Shown: one piece after another, positions 1 to 8,388 of the stretch
How positions within the stretch are numbered: position 1 is the first letter of the stretch
How the letters are laid out: each line of letters begins with the position of its first letter
Source of the DNA: a virus
IMG/VR virus record: IMGVR_UViG_3300025138_000228
Location: 1-29,427 of that record
Length of the DNA stretch: 29,427 bases
Direction: 5' to 3' (one strand)
Notes under the pieces: generated by a model
Database searches by the model: none
The model's input: only the letters and a program-made list of their open reading frames with translations
What the model was told of the DNA's origin: nothing
Position numbers and translations under genes: made by a program

Positions 1-81
1 GAAGAAGATTTATTAAACAACAAAACTAGAGAGGTAGAGAAAAAAGCTTTTAAAGGTTTTGCAGAAGGTAGATCTAAATAA
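1..81 (+). CDS. 3' end of an unidentified gene upstream of terminase
   Basis: An open frame enters from the left edge and ends at TAA 79-81, giving 26 residues that are Lys/Glu/Arg-rich (LNNKTREVEKKAFKGF near the end). The stop overlaps the terminase start by one base (TAATG), the arrangement of translationally coupled neighbours. The position just before the large terminase would suit a small terminase subunit or another packaging gene, but nothing in the residues proves this. It is too short to classify. Confidence 0.6.
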   Translation, partial: EEDLLNNKTREVEKKAFKGFAEGRSK

Positions 82-2294
82 TGTACGAGCAAAGTTTATA
101 TAAAGTTGTAGAACCTGTAAAGCTAACTACTATAAGTAGACTTAATAAAAGCAAGAAGTGGGCGTACGGTTACAACAAAGAACATGATATTGTTGTTATA
201 TCTAGAACAGGGCAAATAGGAGAGATATATGAAATACAAAACTTTAAAATTGCGCTGCCAAAAGCTAGTAGTGTGTATAGCAACAAGGATAAGAAGTGGA
301 AACAATTTCAATATCCTAAAGAACTATCAAGACTTAAAAGCATATTTGACTGGAAAAACTACCCAGAAGAAAACAAAGAGCAATGGCACGACTATATTGA
401 TGAAGAGTTTAAACGAAGAGATGACGGCTTTTGGTTTAATAATAATGGGAAGAATACCTACATCACTGGTACTCATTACATGTATCTTCAATGGAGTAAA
501 ATAGACGTAGGAGCACCAGACTTCAGAGAAGCAAACAGATTGTTTTATATATTCTGGGAAGCTTGCAAAGCAGATAAAAGATGTTATGGTATGTGTTACC
601 TTAAAAACAGAAGATCTGGTTTTTCTTTTATGTCATCGGCTGAAACAGTTAATCAAGCTACAATATCTACAGACGCAAGGTTTGGTGTGTTATCTAAAAC
701 AGGTTCTGATGCAAAGAAAATGTTTACCGACAAAATTGTACCTATATCAATTAACTACCCGTTTTTCTTTTCACCTATTCAAGATGGTATGGATCGACCT
801 AAATCAGAGCTTGCCTATCGAGTACCTGCGTCTAAGTTTACTAGAAAGAAGATCACGACAAACGAAAAGCTTGAAGAAATACAAGGATTAGATACAACTA
901 TAGACTGGAAAAATACAGGTGACAATAGCTATGACGGTGAAAAACTAAAGCTTTTAGTACACGATGAAAGTGGTAAGTGGGAAAGACCTGACAATATATT
1001 AAATAACTGGCGTGTTACAAAAACATGTCTACGACTAGGAAGTAGAATTATAGGTAAGTGTATGATGGGATCAACATCAAACGCTTTAGATAAAGGAGGT
1101 GATAACTTTAAAAAATTATACAATGCTTCAGATGTTACAAAACGAAACAGAAATGGACAAACAGCGTCTGGTTTATATTCTCTTTTTATCCCAATGGAGT
1201 GGAACTATGAAGGATTTATTGATGAGCACGGAAGTCCAGTCTTCGATAATCCGGACCATGATGTCTTCGACCCCCAAGGAGAGTTAATAGACGTAGGTGT
1301 TGTAGAAAACTGGCAAAATGAAGCTGATGGTTTAAAAGGTGATCAAGATGCTTTAAACGAATTTTACAGACAGTTTCCAAGAACTACTGAGCATGCGTTT
1401 AGAGATGAAGCCGCTGGAAGTATATTTAATCTAGTTAAAATATACGAGCAAATAGATTACAACGAAGAAATGACTAGATCTTTAGGTGTTACTGTAGGAA
1501 ACTTTCAATGGGTAAACGGTATTAAAGATTCTAAAGTTATATTTTACCCAGATAAAAAAGGTAGGTTTAAAGTTAGCTGGGTGCCACCAGTACACATTCA
1601 AAATAAAGTTGTAATAAAAAAAGGCGTTAAACACCCAGGCAATGAACATATGGGTGCGTTTGGTTGTGATAGTTACGATATATCAGGAACTGTTGATGGT
1701 GTTGGTTCTAAAGGTGCTTTACACGGTTTAACTAAGTTTAGCATGGAAGATGCTCCAGCCAATAGCTTTTTCTTAGAGTACTTAGCAAGACCACAAACCG
1801 CAGAAATGTTTTTTGAAGATGTTTTAATGGCTTGTGTTTTTTATGGAATGCCTATACTTGCAGAGAACAATAAACCTCGTCTACTGTATTATTTTAGAAG
1901 AAGAGGTTATAGAGGTTTTAGCATGAACAGACCTGATAAAATATGGAACAAATTATCTGTAGCAGAAAAAGAAGTTGGTGGAATACCCAACTCAAGCGAG
2001 GATATAAAACAAGCTCATGCCGCAGCTATTGAAATGTATATACAATCTCACGTGGGCATGAAACAAGATGGATCGTTTGGTGATTGTTATTTTAACGAGC
2101 TATTAAATGATTGGTCAAGGTTTGATATAAATAAAAGAACAAAGCATGATGCTTCTATTAGCTCTGGTTTAGCTATTATGGCTAACAACAGACATTTATA
2201 TGCACCAAACGCAACAGTAGAAAAACCAAAACTAAATATAAGTATTGCTAAGTATTCAAACAATGGTAGTACATCTAAATTAATCAAAGAATAA
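81..2294 (+). CDS. terminase large subunit (ATPase-nuclease packaging motor)
   Basis: This is the DNA-packaging motor that docks on the portal, hydrolyses ATP to pump DNA into the procapsid and cuts the concatemer. The 737-aa product has an N-terminal ATPase with a degenerate Walker A (LKNRRSGFSF, residues 174-183). It has no Lys in the usual GK[S/T] position; an Arg/Lys-rich stretch precedes G180. Walker B is LLVHDES (291-297, acidic pair D295/E296). The RNase H-like nuclease follows, with candidate metal ligands D530 (GCDSYD), E595 (ILAEN) and D690 (KHDAS), which fits the usual Asp/Glu/Asp layout. The Walker A variant resembles those I recall in crAss-like and other Bacteroidetes phage terminases (not checked). 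The start is supported by TAATG coupling to the upstream gene. The portal gene follows after two bases, as expected for a packaging module. Confidence 0.9.
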   Translation: MYEQSLYKVVEPVKLTTISRLNKSKKWAYGYNKEHDIVVISRTGQIGEIYEIQNFKIALPKASSVYSNKDKKWKQFQYPKELSRLKSIFDWKNYPEENKEQWHDYIDEEFKRRDDGFWFNNNGKNTYITGTHYMYLQWSKIDVGAPDFREANRLFYIFWEACKADKRCYGMCYLKNRRSGFSFMSSAETVNQATISTDARFGVLSKTGSDAKKMFTDKIVPISINYPFFFSPIQDGMDRPKSELAYRVPASKFTRKKITTNEKLEEIQGLDTTIDWKNTGDNSYDGEKLKLLVHDESGKWERPDNILNNWRVTKTCLRLGSRIIGKCMMGSTSNALDKGGDNFKKLYNASDVTKRNRNGQTASGLYSLFIPMEWNYEGFIDEHGSPVFDNPDHDVFDPQGELIDVGVVENWQNEADGLKGDQDALNEFYRQFPRTTEHAFRDEAAGSIFNLVKIYEQIDYNEEMTRSLGVTVGNFQWVNGIKDSKVIFYPDKKGRFKVSWVPPVHIQNKVVIKKGVKHPGNEHMGAFGCDSYDISGTVDGVGSKGALHGLTKFSMEDAPANSFFLEYLARPQTAEMFFEDVLMACVFYGMPILAENNKPRLLYYFRRRGYRGFSMNRPDKIWNKLSVAEKEVGGIPNSSEDIKQAHAAAIEMYIQSHVGMKQDGSFGDCYFNELLNDWSRFDINKRTKHDASISSGLAIMANNRHLYAPNATVEKPKLNISIAKYSNNGSTSKLIKE

Positions 2295-2296
2295 AT

Positions 2297-4699
2297 ATGG
2301 CTGAGTCGTTTATGAATAATTATTTCCCAAGCCAAGTCGTTAGTGATTTGGAAAAAATGAGCTATGATTATGGCTTAAAAGTTGCTAAAGCTATTGAAAA
2401 TGAATGGTTTTATTCAGACAGAGGTTCTAATAGAGCAAGAACAAACCAAACTAATTTTCATAAGTTAAGGCTTTACGCTAGAGGAGAGCAACCTGTACAG
2501 AAATATAAAGACGAGTTGTCTATAAACGGTGACTTATCTTATCTTAATTTAGACTGGAAACCAGTACCTATTATACCTAAATTTGTTGATATTGTTGTTA
2601 ATGGTATTGCAGATAGAACTTATGATGTAAGAGCATATTCTCAAGATCCTTTTGGTGTCAGTAAAAGAACTGAATATATGGAGTCTTTACTAAACGACAT
2701 GAGAACTAAAAAAATTAGCGAGTTTACTGAACAAGCTTTTGGTATGTCTTTATTGAACAATTATAAAGAAGAATTACCAGACTCAAAAGAAGAACTAGAT
2801 CTTCACATGTCACTAACATATAAGCAAGCTGTAGAAATAGCAGAAGAACAAGCTTTAAATGTTTTGCTAGAAGGTAACGATTACGAGTTAACTAAAAAAA
2901 GATTTTATTACGATTTAGCTGTGTTAGGTATTGGAGCTGTTAAAACAAACTTTAATACATCTGAAGGAGTAACTATAGACTATGTTGATCCAGCTGATTT
3001 AGTTTACTCTTATACTGAATCACCTTACTTTGATGACATATATTATGTTGGCGAGGTAAAAATGATACCTATAAACGAGTTAGTAAAACAATTTCCTAAT
3101 CTTTCTCAAGAAAACTTAGAGGACATAGTTAAAAACAAAAACCATCACAAAACTAACTACCACAACACTAATCATAATTTAAACGAAGACGATAATAATA
3201 AAGTTCAAGTTTTATATTTTAATTATAAAACTTATATGAATGAGGTTTACAAAGTAAAACAAACCGGGGCTGGTGGTGAAAAAGCTATAGAAAAAAACGA
3301 TACATTTAATCCTCCTAGAAATTTAGACGGAGATTACGAAAAACTAGAAAGATCAGTAGAGTGTTTGTATGAAGGCGCTATGATATTAGGTAGTGAAAAA
3401 CTACTTAAGTGGGAGATGTCTAAAAACATGATGCGTCCTAAAAGTGATTTTACAAAAGTAAAAATGAATTACGCTATTACCGCTCCAAGAATTTATAATG
3501 GAAACATAGAGTCTTTAGTTGGCCGTATAACTGGTTTTGCTGATATGATACAGCTTACACATTTAAAGCTACAACAAGTTTTATCTAGAATGGTTCCAGA
3601 TGGTATATATTTAGACGCTGATGGTTTGGCTGAAATAGATTTAGGTAATGGAACAAATTATAACCCACAAGAAGCTTTGAACATGTTTTTTCAAACAGGT
3701 TCAATAATTGGTAGATCATTTACTTCTGAGGGAGATATGAACCCAGGTAAAATACCTATACAAGAAATACAATCAGGATCTGGTAGTGGTAAAATGCAAA
3801 GTTTAATACAAACTTACAACTACTATTTACAAATGATAAGAGATGTAACTGGTTTAAACGAAGCTAGAGATGGTAGCACTCCAGATAAAAACGCTTTGGT
3901 TGGTGTTCAAAAACTAGCAGCAGCTAATTCAAACACAGCTACAAGACACATATTACAATCAGGTTTGTTTTTAACAAAAGAGGTTTGTAATTGTTTATCT
4001 TTAAGAATATCTGACATATTAGAATACTCACCAACAAGAGATGCGTTTATACAACAAGTTGGAGCTCACAACGTAGCCACGTTAAAAGAAATGTCAGAGC
4101 TTTATTTGTATGACTTTGGTATATTTATAGAGTTAAGTCCAGACGAAGAACAAAAAGCAATGCTAGAAAACAATATACAAGCTGCGGTTGCTCAACAAGC
4201 TATAGACTTAGAAGACGCAATAGATCTTAGAGAAATTAAAAATGTTAAATTAGCTAATCAATTGCTAAAAATAAGACGTAAAAAGAAAAAACAAGAAGAC
4301 CAAAGAATACAGCAAGAAAACATAAAAGCACAATCAGAAGCAAATATAAACGCTCAAAACGCTGCTGCAATGATGGAGGTTAAGAAAAATGAAGCTGTTA
4401 CAATGAGTCAAATGCAACTAGAAGAAGCTAAAGCAGGTTTAGCTTCTAAAGCTTTAGAACAGGAAGCTGCTATAAAGAAAGATTTAATGGATCACGAGTT
4501 TCAGTTAAACATGCAACTAAAGAAAATGGAAGCTGAGGTTACTAACACAAAAGAATCTCAGAAAGAAGATCGTAAAGACAAAAGAACAAAAATTCAAGCA
4601 ACTCAACAAAGTGAGATGATTGATCAAAGAAATAACCAAAAACCACCTAAAAACTTTGAGTCAGCAAGTAATGATAACTTAGGCGGTTTAAGTATTTAA
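2297..4699 (+). CDS. portal protein with long C-terminal coiled-coil extension
   Basis: This is the dodecameric portal at the unique capsid vertex through which DNA enters and leaves; the terminase docks on it during packaging and the connector proteins afterwards. The call rests on the position between terminase and scaffold/MCP, the length (800 aa, long for a portal) and a conserved-looking helical core. The core carries PRIYNGNIESLVGRITGFAD at about 400 and VTGLNEARDGSTPDKNALVG at about 517-536, the latter typical of portals of Bacteroidetes phages as I remember them. From about residue 650 to 770 the chain becomes a Lys/Gln/Glu/Ala-rich helix (starting IRRKKKKQEDQR), probably a coiled coil forming the barrel or an internal extension. 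The last 30 residues are polar and disordered-looking. The start lies two bases after the terminase stop, in a different frame, with no Shine-Dalgarno. Confidence 0.85.
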   Translation: MAESFMNNYFPSQVVSDLEKMSYDYGLKVAKAIENEWFYSDRGSNRARTNQTNFHKLRLYARGEQPVQKYKDELSINGDLSYLNLDWKPVPIIPKFVDIVVNGIADRTYDVRAYSQDPFGVSKRTEYMESLLNDMRTKKISEFTEQAFGMSLLNNYKEELPDSKEELDLHMSLTYKQAVEIAEEQALNVLLEGNDYELTKKRFYYDLAVLGIGAVKTNFNTSEGVTIDYVDPADLVYSYTESPYFDDIYYVGEVKMIPINELVKQFPNLSQENLEDIVKNKNHHKTNYHNTNHNLNEDDNNKVQVLYFNYKTYMNEVYKVKQTGAGGEKAIEKNDTFNPPRNLDGDYEKLERSVECLYEGAMILGSEKLLKWEMSKNMMRPKSDFTKVKMNYAITAPRIYNGNIESLVGRITGFADMIQLTHLKLQQVLSRMVPDGIYLDADGLAEIDLGNGTNYNPQEALNMFFQTGSIIGRSFTSEGDMNPGKIPIQEIQSGSGSGKMQSLIQTYNYYLQMIRDVTGLNEARDGSTPDKNALVGVQKLAAANSNTATRHILQSGLFLTKEVCNCLSLRISDILEYSPTRDAFIQQVGAHNVATLKEMSELYLYDFGIFIELSPDEEQKAMLENNIQAAVAQQAIDLEDAIDLREIKNVKLANQLLKIRRKKKKQEDQRIQQENIKAQSEANINAQNAAAMMEVKKNEAVTMSQMQLEEAKAGLASKALEQEAAIKKDLMDHEFQLNMQLKKMEAEVTNTKESQKEDRKDKRTKIQATQQSEMIDQRNNQKPPKNFESASNDNLGGLSI

Positions 4700-4713
4700 A
4701 AATTATTAACTAT

Positions 4714-4727
4714 TATTATATTATATT
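4714..4727 (+). promoter_or_regulatory. AT-only leader TTATATTATATT before the scaffold gene
   Basis: The bases directly before the ATG at 4728 are purely A/T, in a TAT/TATT repeat pattern. The same ending, TTATATTATG, precedes the genes at 7484 and 18387, which also follow gaps. It may be a promoter element, a translation-initiation leader, or both. It has no Shine-Dalgarno. Function is inferred from recurrence only. Confidence 0.35.
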
Positions 4728-5942
4728 ATGGAAGAAAAAAATGAAGTAGTTGAAGAAACTACAAAGCAAAAACCTATTGTTGACGATAAAGTTGACAAAA
4801 TAAAAATAAAAAAGAAAATCAAAAAATTTACTCCAGAAGAAGATTACAAAGTAGATTTAAACAAACCGCCAACACCAAAAGAAGAAAATGAAGTTAAAGA
4901 AGATAACCCTGTCGACAAGGGAGTGGTTACAGAGCTTGATAATGCCGAGTCCACAGAAAAACAAGAAGAAGTACAACCGGAAGAACAAACACAAGAAGAA
5001 ACGCCAGTATTAGAAGAAATAACTGAAGAAGAAGAAGTTAAAGAGCAAGCAGAAGAATTAACTGAACAAGTTGAAGAAGCTGTGGCTGAAGCTCAACAAA
5101 CTGGTAAACCTTTACCTGAAAATTTACAAAAAGTTGTAGATTTTATAGATGAAACTGGAGGTACTTTAGAAGATTACGTAAACATTAATCAAGATTATTC
5201 TAAATTAGACAATGATACATTGTTAAGAGAGTTTTACAAACAAACAAAACCGCATTTAGATAATGAAGAAATTAGTTTCTTAATGGAAGATCAATTTTCT
5301 TATGACGAAGAAAATGATAACGAAAGAGAAATAAGAAGAAAAAAATTAGCATTAAAAGAGCAAGTTGCCGATGCTACTCGCCACTTAGACGGGCAAAAGT
5401 CTAAATACTATGAAGAAATCAAAGCTGGATCAAGGCTAACGCAAGATCAACAAGATGCTATAAGTTTCTTTAATAGGTACAACGAAGAATCAGAAGCAAA
5501 CAACAAAGCTGCTGAAAAAGGTAAATCTGTATTTTTACAAAAAACAAATGACGTGTTTGGAAATGAATTCAAAGGTTTTGACTTCAAAGTTTCAGACAAA
5601 ACGTTTAGATTTAATGTAAAAAATGTTGATCAAGTTAAAACTTCTCAAAGTGATATTAACAATTTTGTTTCTAAATTCACTAACAAAGAGAGCGGTTTGA
5701 TGAGTGATGCTAAAGGTTATCATAAATCCTTATACGCAGCCATGAATCCAGATGCTGTTGCAAGTCATTTTTACGAACAAGGTAAAGCAGATGCTTTAAA
5801 AAGTAGTGTTGCAAGATCTAAAAACGTAAGTATGACACCTAGACAATCATTCAGTACAAATGAAACTGATGGTTTAAAAGTAAGAGCACTAGATGATGCA
5901 ACTCCTGATTTTAAGTTTAAGTTCAAAAATAAAAATAAATAA
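4728..5942 (+). CDS. putative head scaffolding protein (acidic, low complexity)
   Basis: The 404-aa protein sits between portal and major capsid protein, the classic place of a scaffold that templates procapsid assembly and is later expelled. Residues 1-50 are Lys/Glu/Asp-rich, and about 55-125 are almost entirely Glu/Gln/Thr/Val (runs such as EEITEEEEVKEQAEELTEQ), likely disordered or helical. A more ordered part with aromatic residues follows (DYVNINQDYSKLDNDTLLREFY at about 150). The C-terminus ends in alternating Phe/Lys (FKFKFKNKNK), which could bind the capsid shell, as basic C-termini of known scaffolds do. No protease domain or catalytic motif is visible. The gene ends in tandem TAA TAA, and the MCP gene follows in the same frame. 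Function is inferred from place and composition; an alternative is an internal head protein. Confidence 0.6.
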   Translation: MEEKNEVVEETTKQKPIVDDKVDKIKIKKKIKKFTPEEDYKVDLNKPPTPKEENEVKEDNPVDKGVVTELDNAESTEKQEEVQPEEQTQEETPVLEEITEEEEVKEQAEELTEQVEEAVAEAQQTGKPLPENLQKVVDFIDETGGTLEDYVNINQDYSKLDNDTLLREFYKQTKPHLDNEEISFLMEDQFSYDEENDNEREIRRKKLALKEQVADATRHLDGQKSKYYEEIKAGSRLTQDQQDAISFFNRYNEESEANNKAAEKGKSVFLQKTNDVFGNEFKGFDFKVSDKTFRFNVKNVDQVKTSQSDINNFVSKFTNKESGLMSDAKGYHKSLYAAMNPDAVASHFYEQGKADALKSSVARSKNVSMTPRQSFSTNETDGLKVRALDDATPDFKFKFKNKNK

Positions 5943-5963
5943 TAAATTTAAAAATAAAAACAA

Positions 5964-7412
5964 ATGGCATTAACACCAGGAGGTAGTTTAAATGTAACGC
6001 CAGCTTCAATAAAAGCTACGTTAAATACAAACTATCTAGATTTTACGGGTACTACGGACACAACGTGGGCTCAACAATTTTTACCAGATCTTATGGAAAA
6101 AGAAGCTGAAGTTTTCGGTAACAGAACAATTTCAGGATTTCTTTCACAAGTAGGAGCTGAAGAGAGCATGGCAGCTGATCAAGTTGTATGGTCTGAACAA
6201 GGTAGATTACACTTGACTTACACGTGTACAGTTACAACTGCTGCAAGTAATTTAATAACAATTAACGATCATATTGATACTAACGCTGTTTACGCTGCTG
6301 CGTCTCACGGTATTAGAATTGGTGATACAGTTATTTTATCAACAGCAACTAAAACTGTTAAAGGTGTAATCACTGCGCTGCCAGGAGCTGAAACACTAAC
6401 TGTTGCTCCTTATAACTCTAATGACTTAGCTGATACTAGAATTGGTATGGCTGATGCAGATACTGCTGTTATTATGGTTTATGGTTCTGAATTTGCAAAA
6501 GGAACTGCTGGTCAAACTACAGCTAACGAGCCTTCTTTCAAGTCTTATAGCAACAAGCCAATTATAATTAAAGATTACTACGAAGTGTCAGGTTCTGATA
6601 CATCTAAAATCGGTTGGGTTGAAGTTTCAGGTGAGCAAGGACAAAATGGTTACTTATGGTACTTAAAAGCTGAAGGTGATACTAGAGCTCGTTTTAACGA
6701 CTACTTAGAAATGTCAATGATTGAATCAGTAAAAGGTTCTAACGACAATGTTGTAGATACTTATTTAGATAACGCAGGTGGTTCTGTTGGTACTGAAGGT
6801 ATGTTTGCTGCTATTGAAAGTAGAGGTAACATTACTACAGGAGTTGATGGAGTTGACGTTGTTACAGATTTAGCTGAGTTTGATTTAATACTAGCTGAGT
6901 TTGATAAGCAAGGTTCTATTGAAGAAAACATGTTATTCTTAAACAGAAAAACATCTCTTGCTTTTGACGATATGTTAGCTTCTGTTAACGGTGGTTACGC
7001 AGGTGGTGCTTCTTTTGGAGTTTTTGAAAACGAAGAAGACATGGCGTTAAACTTAGGTTTCTCTGGTTTTAGAAGAGGTTCTTACGACTTTTACAAGTCT
7101 GACTGGAAATATCTAAACGACAAAGGAACTAGAGGATCTATCAATGATAAAGACACTGTTGGAGCTGTTAGAGGTGTTATTATCCCAGCTGGTGTATCTT
7201 CTGTTTATGATCAACAATTAGGTAAAAACCTAAAAAGACCATTCTTACACGTTAGATATAGAGCTTCTAATTTAGAAAGTAGAAAAATGAAAACTTGGAC
7301 TACTGGATCTGTTGGAGCTGCTACTTCTGATATTGATAAGATGGGAATTCACTTCTTATCAGAAAGATGTCTTATTGTACAGGGTGCTAACAATTTCATG
7401 ATGATGAAATAA
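5964..7412 (+). CDS. major capsid protein
   Basis: The 482-aa product is the expected length for the shell protein of a podovirus-like Bacteroidetes phage. It lies after portal and scaffold and is followed by the only strong intrinsic terminator in the window, as is common after a highly expressed MCP gene. The N-terminal region carries LMEKEAEVFGNRTISGFLSQ (about 45-64), a helical N-arm/delta-like segment. A Thr/Val/Ala-rich beta insertion spans about 80-170. The C-terminal half has a long-helix-like stretch (EFDLILAEFDKQGSIEENML) and ends in DIDKMGIHFLSERCLIVQGA, a pattern typical of HK97-fold capsid C-termini. Codons are visibly biased towards gct/tct/aac and similar, consistent with high expression. 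Family assignment is by context and general pattern; no single diagnostic motif exists. Confidence 0.85.
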   Translation: MALTPGGSLNVTPASIKATLNTNYLDFTGTTDTTWAQQFLPDLMEKEAEVFGNRTISGFLSQVGAEESMAADQVVWSEQGRLHLTYTCTVTTAASNLITINDHIDTNAVYAAASHGIRIGDTVILSTATKTVKGVITALPGAETLTVAPYNSNDLADTRIGMADADTAVIMVYGSEFAKGTAGQTTANEPSFKSYSNKPIIIKDYYEVSGSDTSKIGWVEVSGEQGQNGYLWYLKAEGDTRARFNDYLEMSMIESVKGSNDNVVDTYLDNAGGSVGTEGMFAAIESRGNITTGVDGVDVVTDLAEFDLILAEFDKQGSIEENMLFLNRKTSLAFDDMLASVNGGYAGGASFGVFENEEDMALNLGFSGFRRGSYDFYKSDWKYLNDKGTRGSINDKDTVGAVRGVIIPAGVSSVYDQQLGKNLKRPFLHVRYRASNLESRKMKTWTTGSVGAATSDIDKMGIHFLSERCLIVQGANNFMMMK

Positions 7413-7424
7413 GCATTATTTATT

Positions 7425-7461
7425 AAAGAACCGGGGCTTCGGCCTCGGTCCTTTTATTTTA
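7425..7461 (+). terminator. rho-independent terminator after the capsid gene
   Basis: An 8-bp stem, ACCGGGGC (7430-7437) with GCCTCGGT (7442-7449), has one G-U pair and a UUCG tetraloop. It is extended by AAAG/CTTT flanking pairs across one mismatch. The 3' arm runs into CTTTTATTTTATT. This is a textbook intrinsic terminator for transcripts ending 13 bases after the MCP stop. Confidence 0.9.
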
Positions 7462-7465
7462 TTAA

Positions 7466-7483
7466 TTTATATTATATTATATT
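7466..7483 (+). promoter_or_regulatory. AT-only leader (TATATTATATTATATT) restarting expression after the terminator
   Basis: Between the terminator and ATG 7484 lies only an A/T repeat of the TATAT/TATT kind, ending TTATATTATG like the leaders at 4714 and 18379. Because a strong terminator precedes it, a promoter for the downstream genes must lie here or transcription must read through. It is a reasonable promoter/5' leader candidate, but no canonical -35/-10 spacing is convincing. Confidence 0.35.
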
Positions 7484-8329
7484 ATGGCTAAAAAAACAAA
7501 AACAAAAGATTCATACCAGGGAGATCCTGGAGATGAGCACGTAGAAAAAGTAGTAACACCGGTTATGGAAACTCCAAAACCAAAAATAAAAGTTGAACCT
7601 AAAAAACCAACTTGGGAAATAAAAGATAGGTTATACAAATTATCAGGGGATGTAAAGCCTTTATCTTATGTTTTAAAAACATCAAACATTTATTATTTTG
7701 ATGAAGAAAAAGGATACGAAAGAGAGTTAAAATGTACGACTAATCAAAGAACAAACTTTGTAGACGAAATGAAAGGAGATAAAAGAGCAGACCATGTTAT
7801 ATTTAGAGATGGTGTTTTGTTCGTAGAAAGAGAAAAAACAGTTTTACAACAATTACTTTCTTTATATCACCCGCATAAAGGACAAGTTTATTATGAACAC
7901 AAACCTCAAGATATTGCTGTTGATCAAGTAGCGTCTATAGAAACAGAAATAGAAGCTTTAAACGAAGCAATGAACATGGACATTGATATGGCAGAAGCTA
8001 TCATGCGTGTTGAGGTTGGTTCTAAAGTATCAGAGATGAGTTCTAAAGAGCTTAAAAGGGATTTATTATTATATGCTAAAAGAAATCCAGGTTTGTTCTT
8101 AGAGTTAGTTGATGATGAAAATGTTGTTCTTAGAAACTTTGGTATTAAAGCAACAGAAATGGGAATATTAAAGTTGTCAGCAGATCAAAGAACATTTACT
8201 TGGGGATCTAACGATAGAAAACTAATGAATGTACCATTTGACGAGCATCCATATTCAGCTTTAGCCGCTTGGTTTAAAACTGATGAAGGTATGGAAATAT
8301 ACACAAACATAGAAAAACAATTGAAGTAA
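7484..8329 (+). CDS. conserved phage virion-module protein of unknown function
   Basis: The 281-aa product follows the capsid gene. Residues 1-45 are basic, Pro/Lys-rich and look disordered. The folded part starts at TWEIKDRLYKLSGDVKPLSYVL (about 44 on) and includes SNIYYFDEEKGYERELK, VIFRDGVLFVEREKTVLQQLL and LYHPHKGQVYYEH. A helical segment rich in Glu/Met (about 150-185) follows, then a C-terminal part ending in AWFKTDEGMEIYTNIEKQL. I recall very similar sequences next to MCP genes in uncultured marine and flavobacterial phages, but I do not know an assigned function. Capsid-associated or capsid-decorating protein is the best guess. No enzyme motif is visible. Confidence 0.7.
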   Translation: MAKKTKTKDSYQGDPGDEHVEKVVTPVMETPKPKIKVEPKKPTWEIKDRLYKLSGDVKPLSYVLKTSNIYYFDEEKGYERELKCTTNQRTNFVDEMKGDKRADHVIFRDGVLFVEREKTVLQQLLSLYHPHKGQVYYEHKPQDIAVDQVASIETEIEALNEAMNMDIDMAEAIMRVEVGSKVSEMSSKELKRDLLLYAKRNPGLFLELVDDENVVLRNFGIKATEMGILKLSADQRTFTWGSNDRKLMNVPFDEHPYSALAAWFKTDEGMEIYTNIEKQLK

Positions 8330-8334
8330 AAACC

Positions 8335-8375
8335 TTGTAGAAGCGGTCGCTCTACGGGGCGACTGCAAACTACAA
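8335..8375 (+). other. GC-rich stem-loop between virion genes
   Basis: The outer stem is TTGTAG (8335-8340) with CTACAA (8370-8375). The inner stem is GCGGTCGC (8343-8350) with GCGACTGC (8359-8366), 8 bp with one G-U pair, around an 8-base loop TCTACGGG. The structure begins six bases after a stop codon and ends 13 bases before the next ATG. On the + strand it is followed by A-rich sequence, not a T-run, so it is not a normal + strand terminator. On the - strand it is followed by GGTTTTTAC. A competing hairpin GTAGA (8337-8341)/TCTAC (8351-8355) is possible. Roles could include mRNA processing/stability, attenuation or a minus-strand terminator. Confidence 0.65.
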
Positions 8376-8388
8376 AACAAAAAGAAAT

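Noticed and set aside
8335-8375. Calling the stem-loop a + strand terminator
   Set aside because: No T-run follows on the + strand; the downstream bases are A/C-rich.
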